A stretch of 64,000 nucleotides of DNA from Flavobacteriaceae bacterium. Lineage in GTDB: Bacteria > Bacteroidota > Bacteroidia > Flavobacteriales > Flavobacteriaceae. Every line of letters begins with the position of its first letter. The stretch's first letter is position 1. The notes under the pieces are model-generated. The model saw only the letters and a program-made list of their open reading frames with translations, had not been told where the DNA came from and ran no database searches. Where the stretch lies: assembly GCA_024644745.1 (NCBI GenBank), contig JAHEHF010000004.1, positions 20,269 to 84,268 on the forward strand. The letters are read 5' to 3'. Both the position numbers and the translations under genes were made by a program. Below are positions 26,701 through 35,884 of this stretch, piece by piece.

Positions 26701-26965
26701 CGCTACTTGAACTGAATGTGGAGGCGTCATTATCGATATCGACAAACACCATATCAATGAAATTGTTTTGCGTATCACCATTATAGGGTGTATCGGCAGA
26801 TTCTCCTAAAATTGAATTTCCGATAATAGTAAGATCGCCGTTGATTCCTGCAGTTTCATATCTTTTTTGAAACGGAACTGTGGTTTGGGCCCAGCCTGTG
26901 AATGAGCTCATGAACAGCAACAAAAATAAAAATTGTAAGCATTGGGTTTGGAACACTGTTTTCAT
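23774..26965 (-). CDS. Giant T9SS-sorted surface protein (gliding-motility type C-terminus)
   Basis: 1063-residue exported protein. After a signal peptide (FLLLFMSSFTGWAQ), the N-terminal third contains VVYAGLYWGAIATP and a DUF11-like region (NIDFRNIGTDNAQNTYILNTLP). Several SprB-like/Ig-like repeats follow, with CNGEILNGSLEASGAGGTPPYEYSIDGG as one clear unit. The C-terminus has PEGDGINETW, VKIFDRYQRLI and LPSGDYWYVVRL, the gliding-motility-associated (type B) sorting domain. It is expected to be secreted by T9SS and displayed as an adhesin. It is paired with porP/sprF immediately downstream. Confidence 0.9.
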   Translation of the reverse strand: MKTVFQTQCLQFLFLLLFMSSFTGWAQTTVPFQKRYETAGINGDLTIIGNSILGESADTPYNGDTQNNFIDMVFVDIDNDASTFSSSSATFNTSNCNRVVYAGLYWGAIATPATPLPEQVKFKIPGGSYLDLTADTAIDRIYYKDVTSLLSALNNPSGEYFVANVSSTEGINSSAGWSLVIVYEDPNESRKYISTFDGFSAVRNEPNNEVDFNYSGFTTPPSGPVEGRVGVAALEGDLGWFGDQMLFKSDGNANFTALYDAENNVDNFFNSKITKDGAQVTDRNLNSTNTLGWDQKLLNLTDLNPGNTLIGNGETGATVRVTNNIGGDHIYTFLNTFAINIIEPNLQVITSVEDTSNDPITYQSPVPLGSTVWYNIDFRNIGTDNAQNTYILNTLPINVTLDEASIELPSGVTYTFNEASRELRFEIDNSLVERKILSETHTIRYQVTASSDCFDYSDACTNLLVNSISSYYDGETSGQNVSGQPGLYGINGCGLGKIGSMDLFVDTSSCSFDSELYFCNNNLTFSGDEGYDTYIWTDENGNVIGNSKEVTVNGTGVYTATQRRTGCTETIRVVTVLGLDVTVDPSDALCKDSNGKVEVTVNEDSSQYTFELYKNGTMVNSIVKTMNNHVFSNIDIGDYEVKSINADGCFNVSEFSIDEPTLLTSTSSKLYNITTCNGEILNGSLEASGAGGTPPYEYSIDGGQTYQVENYFSVATEKTYEVTVKDANGCTSITNVDVGFDPEIEYTIIEEDIICVGDTDGKISIDVTNDQGYQVTYSMDGVNYKASPNFTGLSNGVYDLWIKKENEFHVCETQQTIELEQLIYMELKAETDFSCEGASNIIIASVDPIYEGEVNYILDGSLTQSSGIFENVSQGKHTVSVSHKEFGCADTPVEVTVEQYVPITFEVVETDINEYTVVASGGEPGYEYSFDSADDFSANNILDLKNSRETRDYVFYVKDQRGCVAEKTIFLEFLDIVIPDFFTPEGDGINETWYPINIEIYPKITVKIFDRYQRLIANYEGNTNSWDGNYKGNPLPSGDYWYVVRLNETTDNREFKGNFSLVR

Positions 26966-27239
26966 AACACTTATTTAATTAAACGGTAACGTTGAAAAAA
27001 ATAATGACAAAACAGGGAGAAGATTTAAATCATTATATAATAACAATCAGATAACAGAAAAAAGCATCATAAATTGTATTCTAAGCTGATTTTTTCATCA
27101 AATACAGGTAAAAAGATACACTTCTGGCTAAGAAACTATTTATAAATCAGAAAATTATGGTACCGAATTATGAATCAAATTTTTAGTTTTTTTTGAAAAA
27201 AACCATCACATTGATAAAACTAAATCTTCAGAAATTCCT
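26966..27239. other. Intergenic region between the adhesin and SYLF genes
   Basis: AT-rich divergent control region. It must hold the minus-strand promoter for the adhesin operon, but I find no clear TAnnTTTG there. A small inverted repeat AACG/CGTT lies near 26982. No open reading frame or RNA structure stands out. Confidence 0.4.
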
Positions 27240-27247
27240 TAAATTTG
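27240..27247 (+). promoter_or_regulatory. -7 box for the SYLF gene
   Basis: TAAATTTG is a perfect TAnnTTTG, 28 bases before the ATG at 27275. It overlaps the TTG used as start in the ORF track, which argues for the downstream ATG. No -33 TTG at normal spacing. Confidence 0.5.
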
Positions 27248-27274
27248 AAAGAAATAAATTCTAAATCCATATTC

Positions 27275-27826
27275 ATGAAAACGTTTAATATGAAATCATT
27301 TCAGGCCATTGTCCTAATGCTTGCAGTGAGCAGCTCCATGAGCCTTGCGGCCCAGGTAGGTGGCTGGAAAGCAGATCTGATCGAAGATTCTGAAAAAGCA
27401 TTGGCAGCAATGATTGAAAAAGCACCTAAACTTCAGTCTTTTAAAGACAAATCTTATGGTTACGCGGTATTCCCAAGAGTGACAAAAGCAGCCATTGGCA
27501 TCGGGGGTGCCGGAGGAAAAGGGATCGTATTCAAAGGACATGTACCCACCGGTGAGTCAACCTTGAGCCAAGCCACCATTGGATTTCAATTGGGAGGTCA
27601 ACAATACATGGAGGTCATCTTTTTTGAAAATGAAACAGCTTATAAAAAATTCACCAATAAAAAAGTGAAATTCGATGGGCAGGCATCTGCAGTGGCCATA
27701 ACTGCAGGCGCCTCGGTAGATATAGCCTTCAAAGGAGGAATGGCGGTATTCACGCAAACCAAAGGTGGATTGATGTATGAGGCGTCCATTGGCGGTCAGC
27801 ATTTTTCATTTAAACCAAAAAAGTAA
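27275..27826 (+). CDS. Exported SYLF/Ysc84-like protein
   Basis: About 183 residues with a signal peptide (AIVLMLAVSSSMSLAAQ) followed by a SYLF-type domain. ALAAMIEKAPKLQSFKDKSYGYAVFPRV and KAAIGIGGAGGKGIVFK are the opening motif. AVAITAGASVDIAFKGGMAVF and TKGGLMYEASIGGQHFSFKP end it. SYLF proteins bind lipids in eukaryotes; bacterial exported forms are of unknown role, presumably at the envelope. The ATG at 27275 matches the promoter position and signal peptide. A terminator follows the stop. Confidence 0.88.
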   Translation: MKTFNMKSFQAIVLMLAVSSSMSLAAQVGGWKADLIEDSEKALAAMIEKAPKLQSFKDKSYGYAVFPRVTKAAIGIGGAGGKGIVFKGHVPTGESTLSQATIGFQLGGQQYMEVIFFENETAYKKFTNKKVKFDGQASAVAITAGASVDIAFKGGMAVFTQTKGGLMYEASIGGQHFSFKPKK

Positions 27827-27853
27827 ATAATATTATATAAGAGATTATTTAAC

Positions 27854-27884
27854 AAGGATTTAATTTATTTTAAATCCTTTTTTT
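27854..27884 (+). terminator. Terminator of the SYLF gene, overlapping the pssA 3' end
   Basis: AAGGATTTAA / TTAAATCCTT stem with a 6-base loop followed by a T-run. Its right arm lies within the last codons of the convergent pssA gene. Confidence 0.85.
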
Positions 27885-28634
27885 GTAAATATAATTACCC
27901 ACCATTGATAGTAAAACATAAAGTATGATGACCAGGGGGATCGCCACCGTTTTAAAGCCGATCAACAGACCCACAGTTGCCAAGAGAAAAACATATTTAA
28001 CCTCATTTCCTTTCCAGTCATACGTTTTAAATTTCAGCGAGAACAATGGGATCTCTGCATTCATCAAATAGGAACCTGCCAATGTTATTCCGATCAAAAC
28101 ATAAATATTTTGCAATGCCTGAGCAAAGAGATCATACTCAGAATAAACCAATATCAAGGGAAGCGACAGTACAAAAATTGAAAAGGCCGGAGTAGGCAAA
28201 CCGATGAATGAGGTAGTTTGTCTCTCATCAATATTGAAGTTGGCCAGTCTGTAAGCTGCGGCAAGCGTAATGATGATACCGAGAAAAGGAATGAAAAAAT
28301 AAAAGGCCTCCTGGGGTTCCTGCCAGCTTCCTGTTTCTGAGCTCATTTCCATAAACCATTTCTTTTTCGTGGCATATAGCATCAACTGAAACATGACAAT
28401 TCCAGGCACAACCCCTGAGGTGACTACATCAGCCAGAGAATCCAGCTGCTTGCCCAATTCGCCCTGAACCTTGAATTTTCTTGCAAAAAATCCGTCAAAA
28501 AAATCAAAAAAAATTCCTAAAAAAACAAAATATGCCGCCAAAACCAACTCATCGGTTGCCGCCATCAGAACAGCGATCATTCCTGAAAACAAATTCAATA
28601 AAGTGAAAAAATTAGGGAGGTGCTTTTTTATCAT
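27870..28634 (-). CDS. pssA: CDP-diacylglycerol-serine O-phosphatidyltransferase
   Basis: Makes phosphatidylserine, the precursor of phosphatidylethanolamine, at the inner membrane. The CDP-alcohol phosphotransferase motif is present as FFDGFFARKFKVQGELGKQLDSLAD (DG..AR..G...D...D, about residues 45-70). Six or more membrane segments follow. The 254-residue length and an internal loop with RLANFNIDERQTTSFIGLPTP agree with PssA of Bacteroidota. The 3' end shares sequence with the SYLF terminator. Confidence 0.92.
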   Translation of the reverse strand: MIKKHLPNFFTLLNLFSGMIAVLMAATDELVLAAYFVFLGIFFDFFDGFFARKFKVQGELGKQLDSLADVVTSGVVPGIVMFQLMLYATKKKWFMEMSSETGSWQEPQEAFYFFIPFLGIIITLAAAYRLANFNIDERQTTSFIGLPTPAFSIFVLSLPLILVYSEYDLFAQALQNIYVLIGITLAGSYLMNAEIPLFSLKFKTYDWKGNEVKYVFLLATVGLLIGFKTVAIPLVIILYVLLSMVGNYIYKKRI

Positions 28635-28776
28635 TTCTTAAGGCTTAGCATCAGTAAAAATAGCAAATTAAAATATACGGGCATTTTTAATTACTGTGTT
28701 AATAAAAAATTGTTGTACAATTTTATTTTTAGCCCTTAATTGTTACTTTAGCAACGCTAGATAACCCAATTACTTC

Positions 28777-30636
28777 ATGTCAAACCATACTTCATATACC
28801 GAAGATAATATTCGCTCGCTAGACTGGAAAGAACATATCAGAATGCGTCCGGGGATGTATATCGGTAAGCTGGGTGACGGTACGGCTCCTGATGATGGCA
28901 TATACATCCTGATCAAGGAGGTGCTCGACAATTCTATTGATGAATATGTCATGGGTGCAGGGAAAAACATTGAAATCTCTGTGAAGAACAATATGGTTAC
29001 CGTCCGTGATTACGGGCGTGGCATCCCGCTGGGCAAGGTGGTTGACGTAGTATCTAAAATGAATACCGGAGGGAAATACGACTCTAAGGCTTTTAAAAAA
29101 TCAGTAGGTCTCAACGGGGTTGGTACCAAGGCCGTTAATGCCCTTTCCTCCTATTTCAAGGTTCAGTCTATCAGGGACAACGCTTCCAAAGTAGCCGAAT
29201 TTGAACAGGGAAATCTTGTCAATGACCTGCCCCAGGAAGCCTCAACGCTTAGAAAGGGTACGAAGGTTTCCTTCATTCCTGATCTTGATATTTTCCCGCA
29301 TTATAAATTCAGAAACGAATACATCGTTAAAATGATCAAAAATTACGTATACCTCAACACGGGTCTTACGGTGATTTTTAATGGTGAGAAATACCGTTCT
29401 GAAAATGGCTTAAAAGACCTTCTTGACGAGAATATTGCTGAAGAATCGAAACTGTTCCCAATCATTCACCTTCTCGACGATGACATCGAAGTGGCCCTGA
29501 CCTACAGCAAATCGCAATACAGTGAAGAATACCACTCTTTTGTCAACGGACAGCATACGACTCAGGGCGGTACGCATCAAAATGCCTTCAGAGAGTCAAT
29601 CGTTAAAACGATAAGGGAGTTTTTCGGCAAGAATTTTGATGCTTCGGATGTCAGAAAATCGATAGTTTGTGCCATCAGCATCAAAGTGATGGAACCCGTA
29701 TTTGAAAGCCAGACCAAAACCAAGCTGGGCTCAACGGAAATGGGAGGTGATCTTCCTAGCGTAAGGGCATTTATCAGTGACTTTGTAAAGAAAAGGCTCG
29801 ACAATTACCTGCACAGAAATCCAGAAACAGCAGACAAGATCCTCAAAAAGATCATGCAGGCTGAAAAGGAGCGAAAAGAACTTTCCGGAATCCGAAAAAT
29901 TGCCAGGGAAAGAGCGAAAAAAGCAAGTCTGCACAATAAAAAGTTAAGGGATTGCAGAATTCACCTGAATGACATGAAAAAGGATGACCGCCTTGACAGC
30001 AGCCTCTTTATCACAGAGGGCGATTCGGCGAGCGGTTCTATAACGAAATCAAGAGATGTGAACACCCAGGCGGTTTTCAGCTTAAAGGGAAAACCCCTCA
30101 ACTCGTATGGTTTGAGCAAGAAGATCGTTTATGAAAATGAGGAATTCAATCTTTTACAGGCAGCGCTCAATATTGAAGACGGCATCGAAAATTTGCGTTA
30201 TAACAATATTGTCATTGCAACGGATGCCGATGTTGACGGAATGCACATCAGACTGCTTTTGATCACATTTTTCCTCCAGTTCTTTCCTGAAGTGATCAAA
30301 GAAGGACATCTGTATATCCTGGAGACCCCGCTTTTCAGAGTAAGGGATAAAAAGGAAACCTTCTACTGTTATTCTGAAAATGAGAAGCAGTTGGCTCTGA
30401 AAAAACTGAAGGGCAAACCTGAAGTGACAAGATTCAAGGGACTTGGAGAAATTTCCCCCAATGAATTCATACACTTTATCGGAAAAGATATCAGGCTTGA
30501 TCCGGTCATGCTGAACAAAGAGACTTCAATAGACAAACTTCTGGAATTCTATATGGGTAAGAACACCCCTGAAAGACAAAAATTCATTATCAACAACCTG
30601 AAGGTCGAGCTGGACTTGATCGAGGAGAACCAATAA
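28777..30636 (+). CDS. parE: DNA topoisomerase IV subunit B
   Basis: ATPase subunit of the type IIA topoisomerase that decatenates chromosomes. GHKL ATPase motifs are [13 protein letters not shown] and [13 protein letters not shown], followed by [14 protein letters not shown]. The transducer carries the [10 protein letters not shown] segment. The TOPRIM domain shows [10 protein letters not shown] and [13 protein letters not shown]. Length 619 aa is normal for ParE of this phylum. The parC gene follows after 17 bases. Confidence 0.95.
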   Translation: MSNHTSYTEDNIRSLDWKEHIRMRPGMYIGKLGDGTAPDDGIYILIKEVLDNSIDEYVMGAGKNIEISVKNNMVTVRDYGRGIPLGKVVDVVSKMNTGGKYDSKAFKKSVGLNGVGTKAVNALSSYFKVQSIRDNASKVAEFEQGNLVNDLPQEASTLRKGTKVSFIPDLDIFPHYKFRNEYIVKMIKNYVYLNTGLTVIFNGEKYRSENGLKDLLDENIAEESKLFPIIHLLDDDIEVALTYSKSQYSEEYHSFVNGQHTTQGGTHQNAFRESIVKTIREFFGKNFDASDVRKSIVCAISIKVMEPVFESQTKTKLGSTEMGGDLPSVRAFISDFVKKRLDNYLHRNPETADKILKKIMQAEKERKELSGIRKIARERAKKASLHNKKLRDCRIHLNDMKKDDRLDSSLFITEGDSASGSITKSRDVNTQAVFSLKGKPLNSYGLSKKIVYENEEFNLLQAALNIEDGIENLRYNNIVIATDADVDGMHIRLLLITFFLQFFPEVIKEGHLYILETPLFRVRDKKETFYCYSENEKQLALKKLKGKPEVTRFKGLGEISPNEFIHFIGKDIRLDPVMLNKETSIDKLLEFYMGKNTPERQKFIINNLKVELDLIEENQ

Positions 30637-30653
30637 AATCTGACGAGGCATCA

Positions 30654-33266
30654 ATGGCTGAACAAGAAGATAAAGAGCAGGATTTAAATCAAAACGAGGA
30701 CACCATTACCAAAATAACGGGAATGTATGAAGACTGGTTCCTCGATTATGCTTCCTATGTGATTTTGGAAAGAGCTGTACCGGGCATCAATGACGGTTTT
30801 AAACCAGTGCAAAGAAGGATCATGCAGTCTATGAAGGACCTCGACGATGGCAGATACAACAAGGTCGCCAATCTGGTAGGACATACCATGCAATACCATC
30901 CGCATGGTGACGCCAGTATTGCAGACGCCATGGTTCAGCTGGGTCAAAAGGAACTTTTGATCGACATGCAGGGAAACTGGGGAAATATCCTTACAGGTGA
31001 CAGAGCGGCGGCCTCAAGATATATTGAGGCAAGACTGTCGAAGTTTGCCCTTGCCGTCGTTTTCAACCCTAAAACGACAGAGTGGCAGGCCTCATATGAC
31101 GGAAGGCGAAAAGAACCCATTGACCTGCCCGTTAAGTTTCCTTTGCTTCTGGCTCAGGGAGCTGAAGGAATCGCCGTTGGACTTTCAACAAAAATCCTTC
31201 CACATAACTTTAATGAACTGATTCAGGCTAGCATCAAAATTTTAAAGGGTCAGAGTTTTTCGATCTTTCCAGATTTTCTGACCGGGGGTGTTGCGGATGT
31301 CAGTAATTATAACGACGGGAAAAGAGGTGGAAAGGTAAGGGTTCGGGCTAAAATTTCTCAGCGTGATAAAACTACCCTGGTGATCAATGAAATCCCCTTT
31401 GGTACAACGACCTCCTCGCTCATCGATTCCGTATTAAAGGCCAATGACAAGGGCAAGATCAAAATCAAGAGAATTGAAGACAATACGGCAAGGGAAGTTG
31501 AAATCCTGATCCATCTGCCTTCAGGCGTATCGCCCGATAAAACCATAGATGCGCTGTTTGCTTTTACAAATTGCGAGGTTTCCATATCTCCGCTATGCTG
31601 TATCATTCAGGAAAACAAACCTGTATTCATAGGTGTCAGGGATGCCCTGAAGTACTCAACTGAGCACACGGTTGATCTTCTCCGAAATGAATTGCAGATC
31701 CAACTGGCGGAACTTGAAGAACAATGGCATTTTTCTTCGCTGGAAAGAATATTCATTGAGAACAGAATCTACCGTGACATTGAGGAAGAAGAAACCTGGG
31801 AAGGTGTCATAAAAGCCATTGATTTGGGCTTAAAACCCCATATCAAACATTTGAAGCGGGCCGTAACCGAAGAAGACATCATCAGGCTTACAGAGATCAG
31901 GATCAAGAAGATTTCAAAGTTTGATATAGACAAAGCAAAATTATTCATTGAAGGTCTTGAAGAGAAAATAGCCAAGGTCAAGGACAATCTTGAGCATATT
32001 ATAGATTATGCCATTGACTATTTTAAGGACTTAAAGGAGAAGTTTGGCAAAGACAGGAATCGCAAGACCGACATCAGGATCTTCGAGGATATCGTTGCCA
32101 CGAAAGTGGTCATGGCCAATGCAAAATTATATGTGAACCGCGAAGAAGGGTTCATCGGTACCTCCCTGAGAAAAGATGAATTCGTATCAGATTGTGCTGA
32201 CATTGATGACATCATTGTCTTCAAAAGGGATGGAAAAATGATGGTGACAAAAGTAGACAGCAAAACTTTTGTAGGTAAAAACATTATCCATGCAGCGGTT
32301 TTTAAAAAGAATGACAAAAGAACCATTTACAACATGCTGTACAAAGACGGTAAGAGTGGTGTGACCTATATGAAACGTTTTGCGGTCACTTCGGTTACCA
32401 GAGATCGAGAATACGACCTCACAAGCGGAACCAAGGGGTCAAAAGTTGTCTATTTTACTGCAAATCCGAACGGGGAAGCCGAATTGATTACGGTCAATTT
32501 GAGAGCTGCCGGAAGCGTAAAAAAAATCAAATGGGATATTGACCTTGCCGACCTGTCCATCAAAGGAAGGGGCAGTAAAGGGAATATTGTAACAAAATAT
32601 CCTTTGAAAAAAATTGAACTGAAAGAAAAAGGTGTATCCACTCTAAAACCAAGAAAGATCTGGTTTGATGAAACGGTTCAGCGACTCAATGTGGATTCCA
32701 GAGGTGACCTTTTAGGGGAGTTCACCGCAGATGACAGGCTTCTGATCATCAATCAGAAAGGAGAGGTCAAGACGATCATCCCCAATCTGAACACCCATTT
32801 TGACAATGACATGATCGTTCTTGAAAAATGGAACCCGAACAAACCTATTTCCGCCATGTATTTTGACGGTGAACGAGAGCGTTATTACGTAAAGCGATTT
32901 ATGGTAGAACATCCAGACAGGGAAGAAAAATTCATCAGCGATCACCCCGATTCAAAATTACAGATCGTGGCAATGGATCACCGTCCGATGGCCGAAGTCA
33001 TTTATTCAAAAAGAAGCTTGGATAATGAAATATTGAATTTTGAAGAGTTTATTGCAGTAAAAGGAATTAAAGCACTTGGTAATCAATATAGTACAGAAAA
33101 AATAAAAGACATCAACCTGCTCGATCCCCTGCCTTATGAGGAACCTGAAATAAATGACGTAGAACTTGTTGAAGAGGAGGTCATTGAAAGCGAAAATAAA
33201 GATCAGAATGCTTCAGAAGATAGTAAAGATGAGGATGATGGTGACCCTCAGACCAAACTGTTTTAG
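30654..33266 (+). CDS. parC: DNA topoisomerase IV subunit A
   Basis: DNA-cleaving subunit of topoisomerase IV. The N-terminal winged-helix region has ERAVPGINDGFKPVQRRIM and HPHGDASIADAMVQLGQ; the catalytic Tyr lies in AASRYIEARLSKFA at about residue 125. The C-terminal beta-pinwheel region runs from about residue 500, and the protein ends in an acidic tail (ENKDQNASEDSKDEDDGD). Length is 870 aa. The stop overlaps that of the convergent rdgB gene by three to four bases. Confidence 0.95.
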   Translation: MAEQEDKEQDLNQNEDTITKITGMYEDWFLDYASYVILERAVPGINDGFKPVQRRIMQSMKDLDDGRYNKVANLVGHTMQYHPHGDASIADAMVQLGQKELLIDMQGNWGNILTGDRAAASRYIEARLSKFALAVVFNPKTTEWQASYDGRRKEPIDLPVKFPLLLAQGAEGIAVGLSTKILPHNFNELIQASIKILKGQSFSIFPDFLTGGVADVSNYNDGKRGGKVRVRAKISQRDKTTLVINEIPFGTTTSSLIDSVLKANDKGKIKIKRIEDNTAREVEILIHLPSGVSPDKTIDALFAFTNCEVSISPLCCIIQENKPVFIGVRDALKYSTEHTVDLLRNELQIQLAELEEQWHFSSLERIFIENRIYRDIEEEETWEGVIKAIDLGLKPHIKHLKRAVTEEDIIRLTEIRIKKISKFDIDKAKLFIEGLEEKIAKVKDNLEHIIDYAIDYFKDLKEKFGKDRNRKTDIRIFEDIVATKVVMANAKLYVNREEGFIGTSLRKDEFVSDCADIDDIIVFKRDGKMMVTKVDSKTFVGKNIIHAAVFKKNDKRTIYNMLYKDGKSGVTYMKRFAVTSVTRDREYDLTSGTKGSKVVYFTANPNGEAELITVNLRAAGSVKKIKWDIDLADLSIKGRGSKGNIVTKYPLKKIELKEKGVSTLKPRKIWFDETVQRLNVDSRGDLLGEFTADDRLLIINQKGEVKTIIPNLNTHFDNDMIVLEKWNPNKPISAMYFDGERERYYVKRFMVEHPDREEKFISDHPDSKLQIVAMDHRPMAEVIYSKRSLDNEILNFEEFIAVKGIKALGNQYSTEKIKDINLLDPLPYEEPEINDVELVEEEVIESENKDQNASEDSKDEDDGDPQTKLF

Positions 33267-33874
33267 ACCTTGTCCTCAAAGAAAGAAACCAATTTCTGAA
33301 TGGCCTTGCCACGATGTGAAATTTCCCCTTTTTCTTCGGAACTCATTTCAGCAAAAGTTTTCTGATAGCCCTCAGGGGTAAAGATCGGATCGTAACCAAA
33401 ACCCTGATCCCCTGATTTTTTTTCTTCAATACGTCCAACACAAACACCTTCAAAAAAATACTGTTTTCCCTTCCAAAACAGCGAAACGACAGTTCTGAAC
33501 CTCGCTTCTCGGTTTTTTTCACCCCGAAGTTCCGACAGCATTTTATTCACATTGTCGTCAAAAGTGACATTCTCACCTGCATAACGGGCAGAATAGACAC
33601 CTGGGGCACCATTCAAAGCAGATACCTCCAATCCTGTATCATCTGCAAAACAATCATATCCATATCCGTTTTTAACATGGTCCGTTTTAATTTTGGCATT
33701 CCCCTCAAGCGTGGAGGCGGTTTCCTCAATTTCTTCATGGCAGCCAATATCCTGAAGAGTTAAAACTTCTATTCCCTCCGGCAGGAGCTCCTGAACTTCT
33801 CTTAGTTTGTATTGATTATTTGTGGCAAATACAAGTTTCACAGTATCATTTATCTTTGATTCAAAAATAGTCAT
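33263..33874 (-). CDS. rdgB: Non-canonical purine NTP pyrophosphatase (RdgB/HAM1)
   Basis: Hydrolyses ITP, dITP and XTP to keep deaminated purines out of nucleic acids. KLVFATNNQYKLREVQELLP is the substrate-binding opening, DDTGLEVSALNGAPGVYSARYAG holds the catalytic Asp, and EEKGEISHRGKAIQKL is the C-terminal signature. The ATG at 33874 adds 11 residues before the usual start. A GTG at 33841 gives the standard VKLVFATNN and is a serious alternative. It converges on parC. Confidence 0.93.
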   Translation of the reverse strand: MTIFESKINDTVKLVFATNNQYKLREVQELLPEGIEVLTLQDIGCHEEIEETASTLEGNAKIKTDHVKNGYGYDCFADDTGLEVSALNGAPGVYSARYAGENVTFDDNVNKMLSELRGEKNREARFRTVVSLFWKGKQYFFEGVCVGRIEEKKSGDQGFGYDPIFTPEGYQKTFAEMSSEEKGEISHRGKAIQKLVSFFEDKV

Positions 33875-33891
33875 AATTTCCTGTCAAATAT

Positions 33892-33903
33892 CCATATTTA
33901 TGG
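33892..33903. promoter_or_regulatory. Possible operator upstream of the DUF3604 tandem
   Basis: CCATATTTATGG is a near-perfect dyad (CCATA, two bases, TATGG) in the 117-base gap between rdgB and the first DUF3604 gene. A weak -7-like TAACTTTA lies at 33956-33963. The assignment is speculative. Confidence 0.25.
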
Positions 33904-33991
33904 GGTTGTTTTTTAAAGAAAGCTCCCACTGTTCCTGTTTTTAACAAATTTTCTTTAACTTTATTCCAAACATTAACTTAATTTTTCCCCA

Positions 33992-35866
33992 ATGAAGAAC
34001 ATTATTCTTTTAGCCAGTTTGTGCCTTCTTTTTGCCTGTCAGAAGGAAATTAAAAAAGATAATCCTGAAAATTTACCTGAAACTGCAGAATCGGGAGAGG
34101 TTGTAACTGAAAAATACCCGACTGAGGTGTATTTTGGTGATACCCACCTTCATACCGCCCTTTCAATGGATGCAGGCGCCTTTGGCAATCGTATCGGTAT
34201 GGATGAGGCTTATCAGTTCGCCAGAGGCGATGAGGTGACCTCTACCACAGGGATCAAAACAAAACTGGCTCAACCACTCGATTTTTTAGTCATAGCGGAT
34301 CATTCAGACGGAATGGGTTTCTTTCCTGACCTGATGGCCGGAAAAGAACATGTCATGAAATATGAGGAATCCAAAAGATGGAAAAAAATGATCGATGAAG
34401 GCAAAGGAGGGGATGCTGCCGTGGATATCATAAAGACCTTCTCACAAGGTCAAATGCCTTTTAAGACCAATGACGTGGAAATGATGACTCCTGTATGGAA
34501 AACGGTTGTGGATGCAGCTGAAAAATATAATGACCCAGGTAAATTTACGGCATTCATAGGCTATGAGTGGACCTCCCTGATCAAAGGGAACAACTTACAC
34601 AGGGTGGTTATCTACAGAGATAACGGTGACAAAGCCATCAACCAGCTCCCATTTACAAATGAAGACAGTTCTGATCCGGAACGCCTCTGGGATAATCTTG
34701 AAGGCTATGAAAAAAATACAGGAGGAAAAGTACTGGCCATTCCACACAATGGGAACCTGAGCAACGGGATGATGTTTGCCGAGACAACAGTTGACGGAAG
34801 ATCTTTTGACAAGGCCTATGTTGACCGCCGGGCCAGATGGGAGCCTTTATACGAGGCAACCCAAATCAAGGGAGACGGTGAGACGCATCCATTCCTTTCC
34901 CCTAATGATGAGTTTGCAGACTATGAAAACTGGGACAAAGGAAATCTTGATATGAGTGAGAAGAAAACCAAAGACATGCTGCAGTATGAATACACCAGAT
35001 CTGCCTTGAAACTGGGATTGAAGTTTAAAAAAGAACTGGGCACCAACCCTTATAAATTCGGATTGATCGGCAGTACAGATTCTCATACTTCCCTGGCCAC
35101 AGGAGATGATTCAAATTTCTTTGGTAAGGCTTCCAATGTGGAACCGAGCAAAGAGCGATGGAACCATCCGTTTCTTAGTTCAGAAAATGGAACAGTAGCT
35201 ACCTGGGAAACCCTGGCAGCAGGATATGCTGCAGTATGGGCCCATGAAAACACAAGGACCTCTCTTTGGGATGCTATGAAAAGAAAGGAGACCTATGCCA
35301 CAACCGGTTCAAGGATGAAAGTACGCTTCTTTGGCGGATGGGACTTTAGAAAAGAGGATCTAACAGGAGATTGGGTGAGCCTTGGTTACGAAAAAGGTGT
35401 TCCCATGGGTGGAGACCTGACGGCTTCACAAGACAAAGCCCCTACTTTTATGGTATATGCCTTAATGGACCCTGAAGGAGGAAGCCTCGACAGGATTCAG
35501 ATGGTCAAAGGCTGGCTGAATGCCGACGGCAGTCTTGATGAAAAGGTCTATGACGTCGTTTGGAGTGGTAACAGATCCGTTGGTCCAGATGGAAAATTAC
35601 CATCTGTCGGAAATTCAGTGAATGTCAGTGACGGGACCTGGGACAATGCCATAGGATCATCAGAATTGAAAGGGCTTTGGTCCGACCCCGAATTTGACCC
35701 GGCACTTGAGGCTTTCTATTATGTAAGAGTTATTGAAATTCCCACCCCGCGATGGACCTTGTATGACAAATTGCAATACGGGGCTGAATTGTCAAAAGAT
35801 GTTCCATTGTTCAATACTGAAAGGGCCTATACCTCCCCTATCTGGTATTCCCCTGAACAAAATTAA
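33992..35866 (+). CDS. DUF3604 lipoprotein, putative metallohydrolase (copy 1)
   Basis: 624-residue lipoprotein: MKNIILLASLCLLFAC ends with the anchor Cys at residue 16, then an acidic linker. The DUF3604 domain fills the rest. Candidate metal ligands appear in the order used by PHP/amidohydrolase enzymes: H52 and H54 (GDTHLHT), D103-H104 (ADHSDGMG), E192 (GYEWTS), H252 (IPHNGN), D363 and H365 (STDSHTS). H299 in GETHPF is conserved in all three copies nearby. The family has no established function, and hydrolase activity is my inference. Copy 2 follows after 18 bases, so the two are an operon. Confidence 0.88.
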   Translation: MKNIILLASLCLLFACQKEIKKDNPENLPETAESGEVVTEKYPTEVYFGDTHLHTALSMDAGAFGNRIGMDEAYQFARGDEVTSTTGIKTKLAQPLDFLVIADHSDGMGFFPDLMAGKEHVMKYEESKRWKKMIDEGKGGDAAVDIIKTFSQGQMPFKTNDVEMMTPVWKTVVDAAEKYNDPGKFTAFIGYEWTSLIKGNNLHRVVIYRDNGDKAINQLPFTNEDSSDPERLWDNLEGYEKNTGGKVLAIPHNGNLSNGMMFAETTVDGRSFDKAYVDRRARWEPLYEATQIKGDGETHPFLSPNDEFADYENWDKGNLDMSEKKTKDMLQYEYTRSALKLGLKFKKELGTNPYKFGLIGSTDSHTSLATGDDSNFFGKASNVEPSKERWNHPFLSSENGTVATWETLAAGYAAVWAHENTRTSLWDAMKRKETYATTGSRMKVRFFGGWDFRKEDLTGDWVSLGYEKGVPMGGDLTASQDKAPTFMVYALMDPEGGSLDRIQMVKGWLNADGSLDEKVYDVVWSGNRSVGPDGKLPSVGNSVNVSDGTWDNAIGSSELKGLWSDPEFDPALEAFYYVRVIEIPTPRWTLYDKLQYGAELSKDVPLFNTERAYTSPIWYSPEQN

Positions 35867-35884
35867 AAAACCCTAACCATAACA

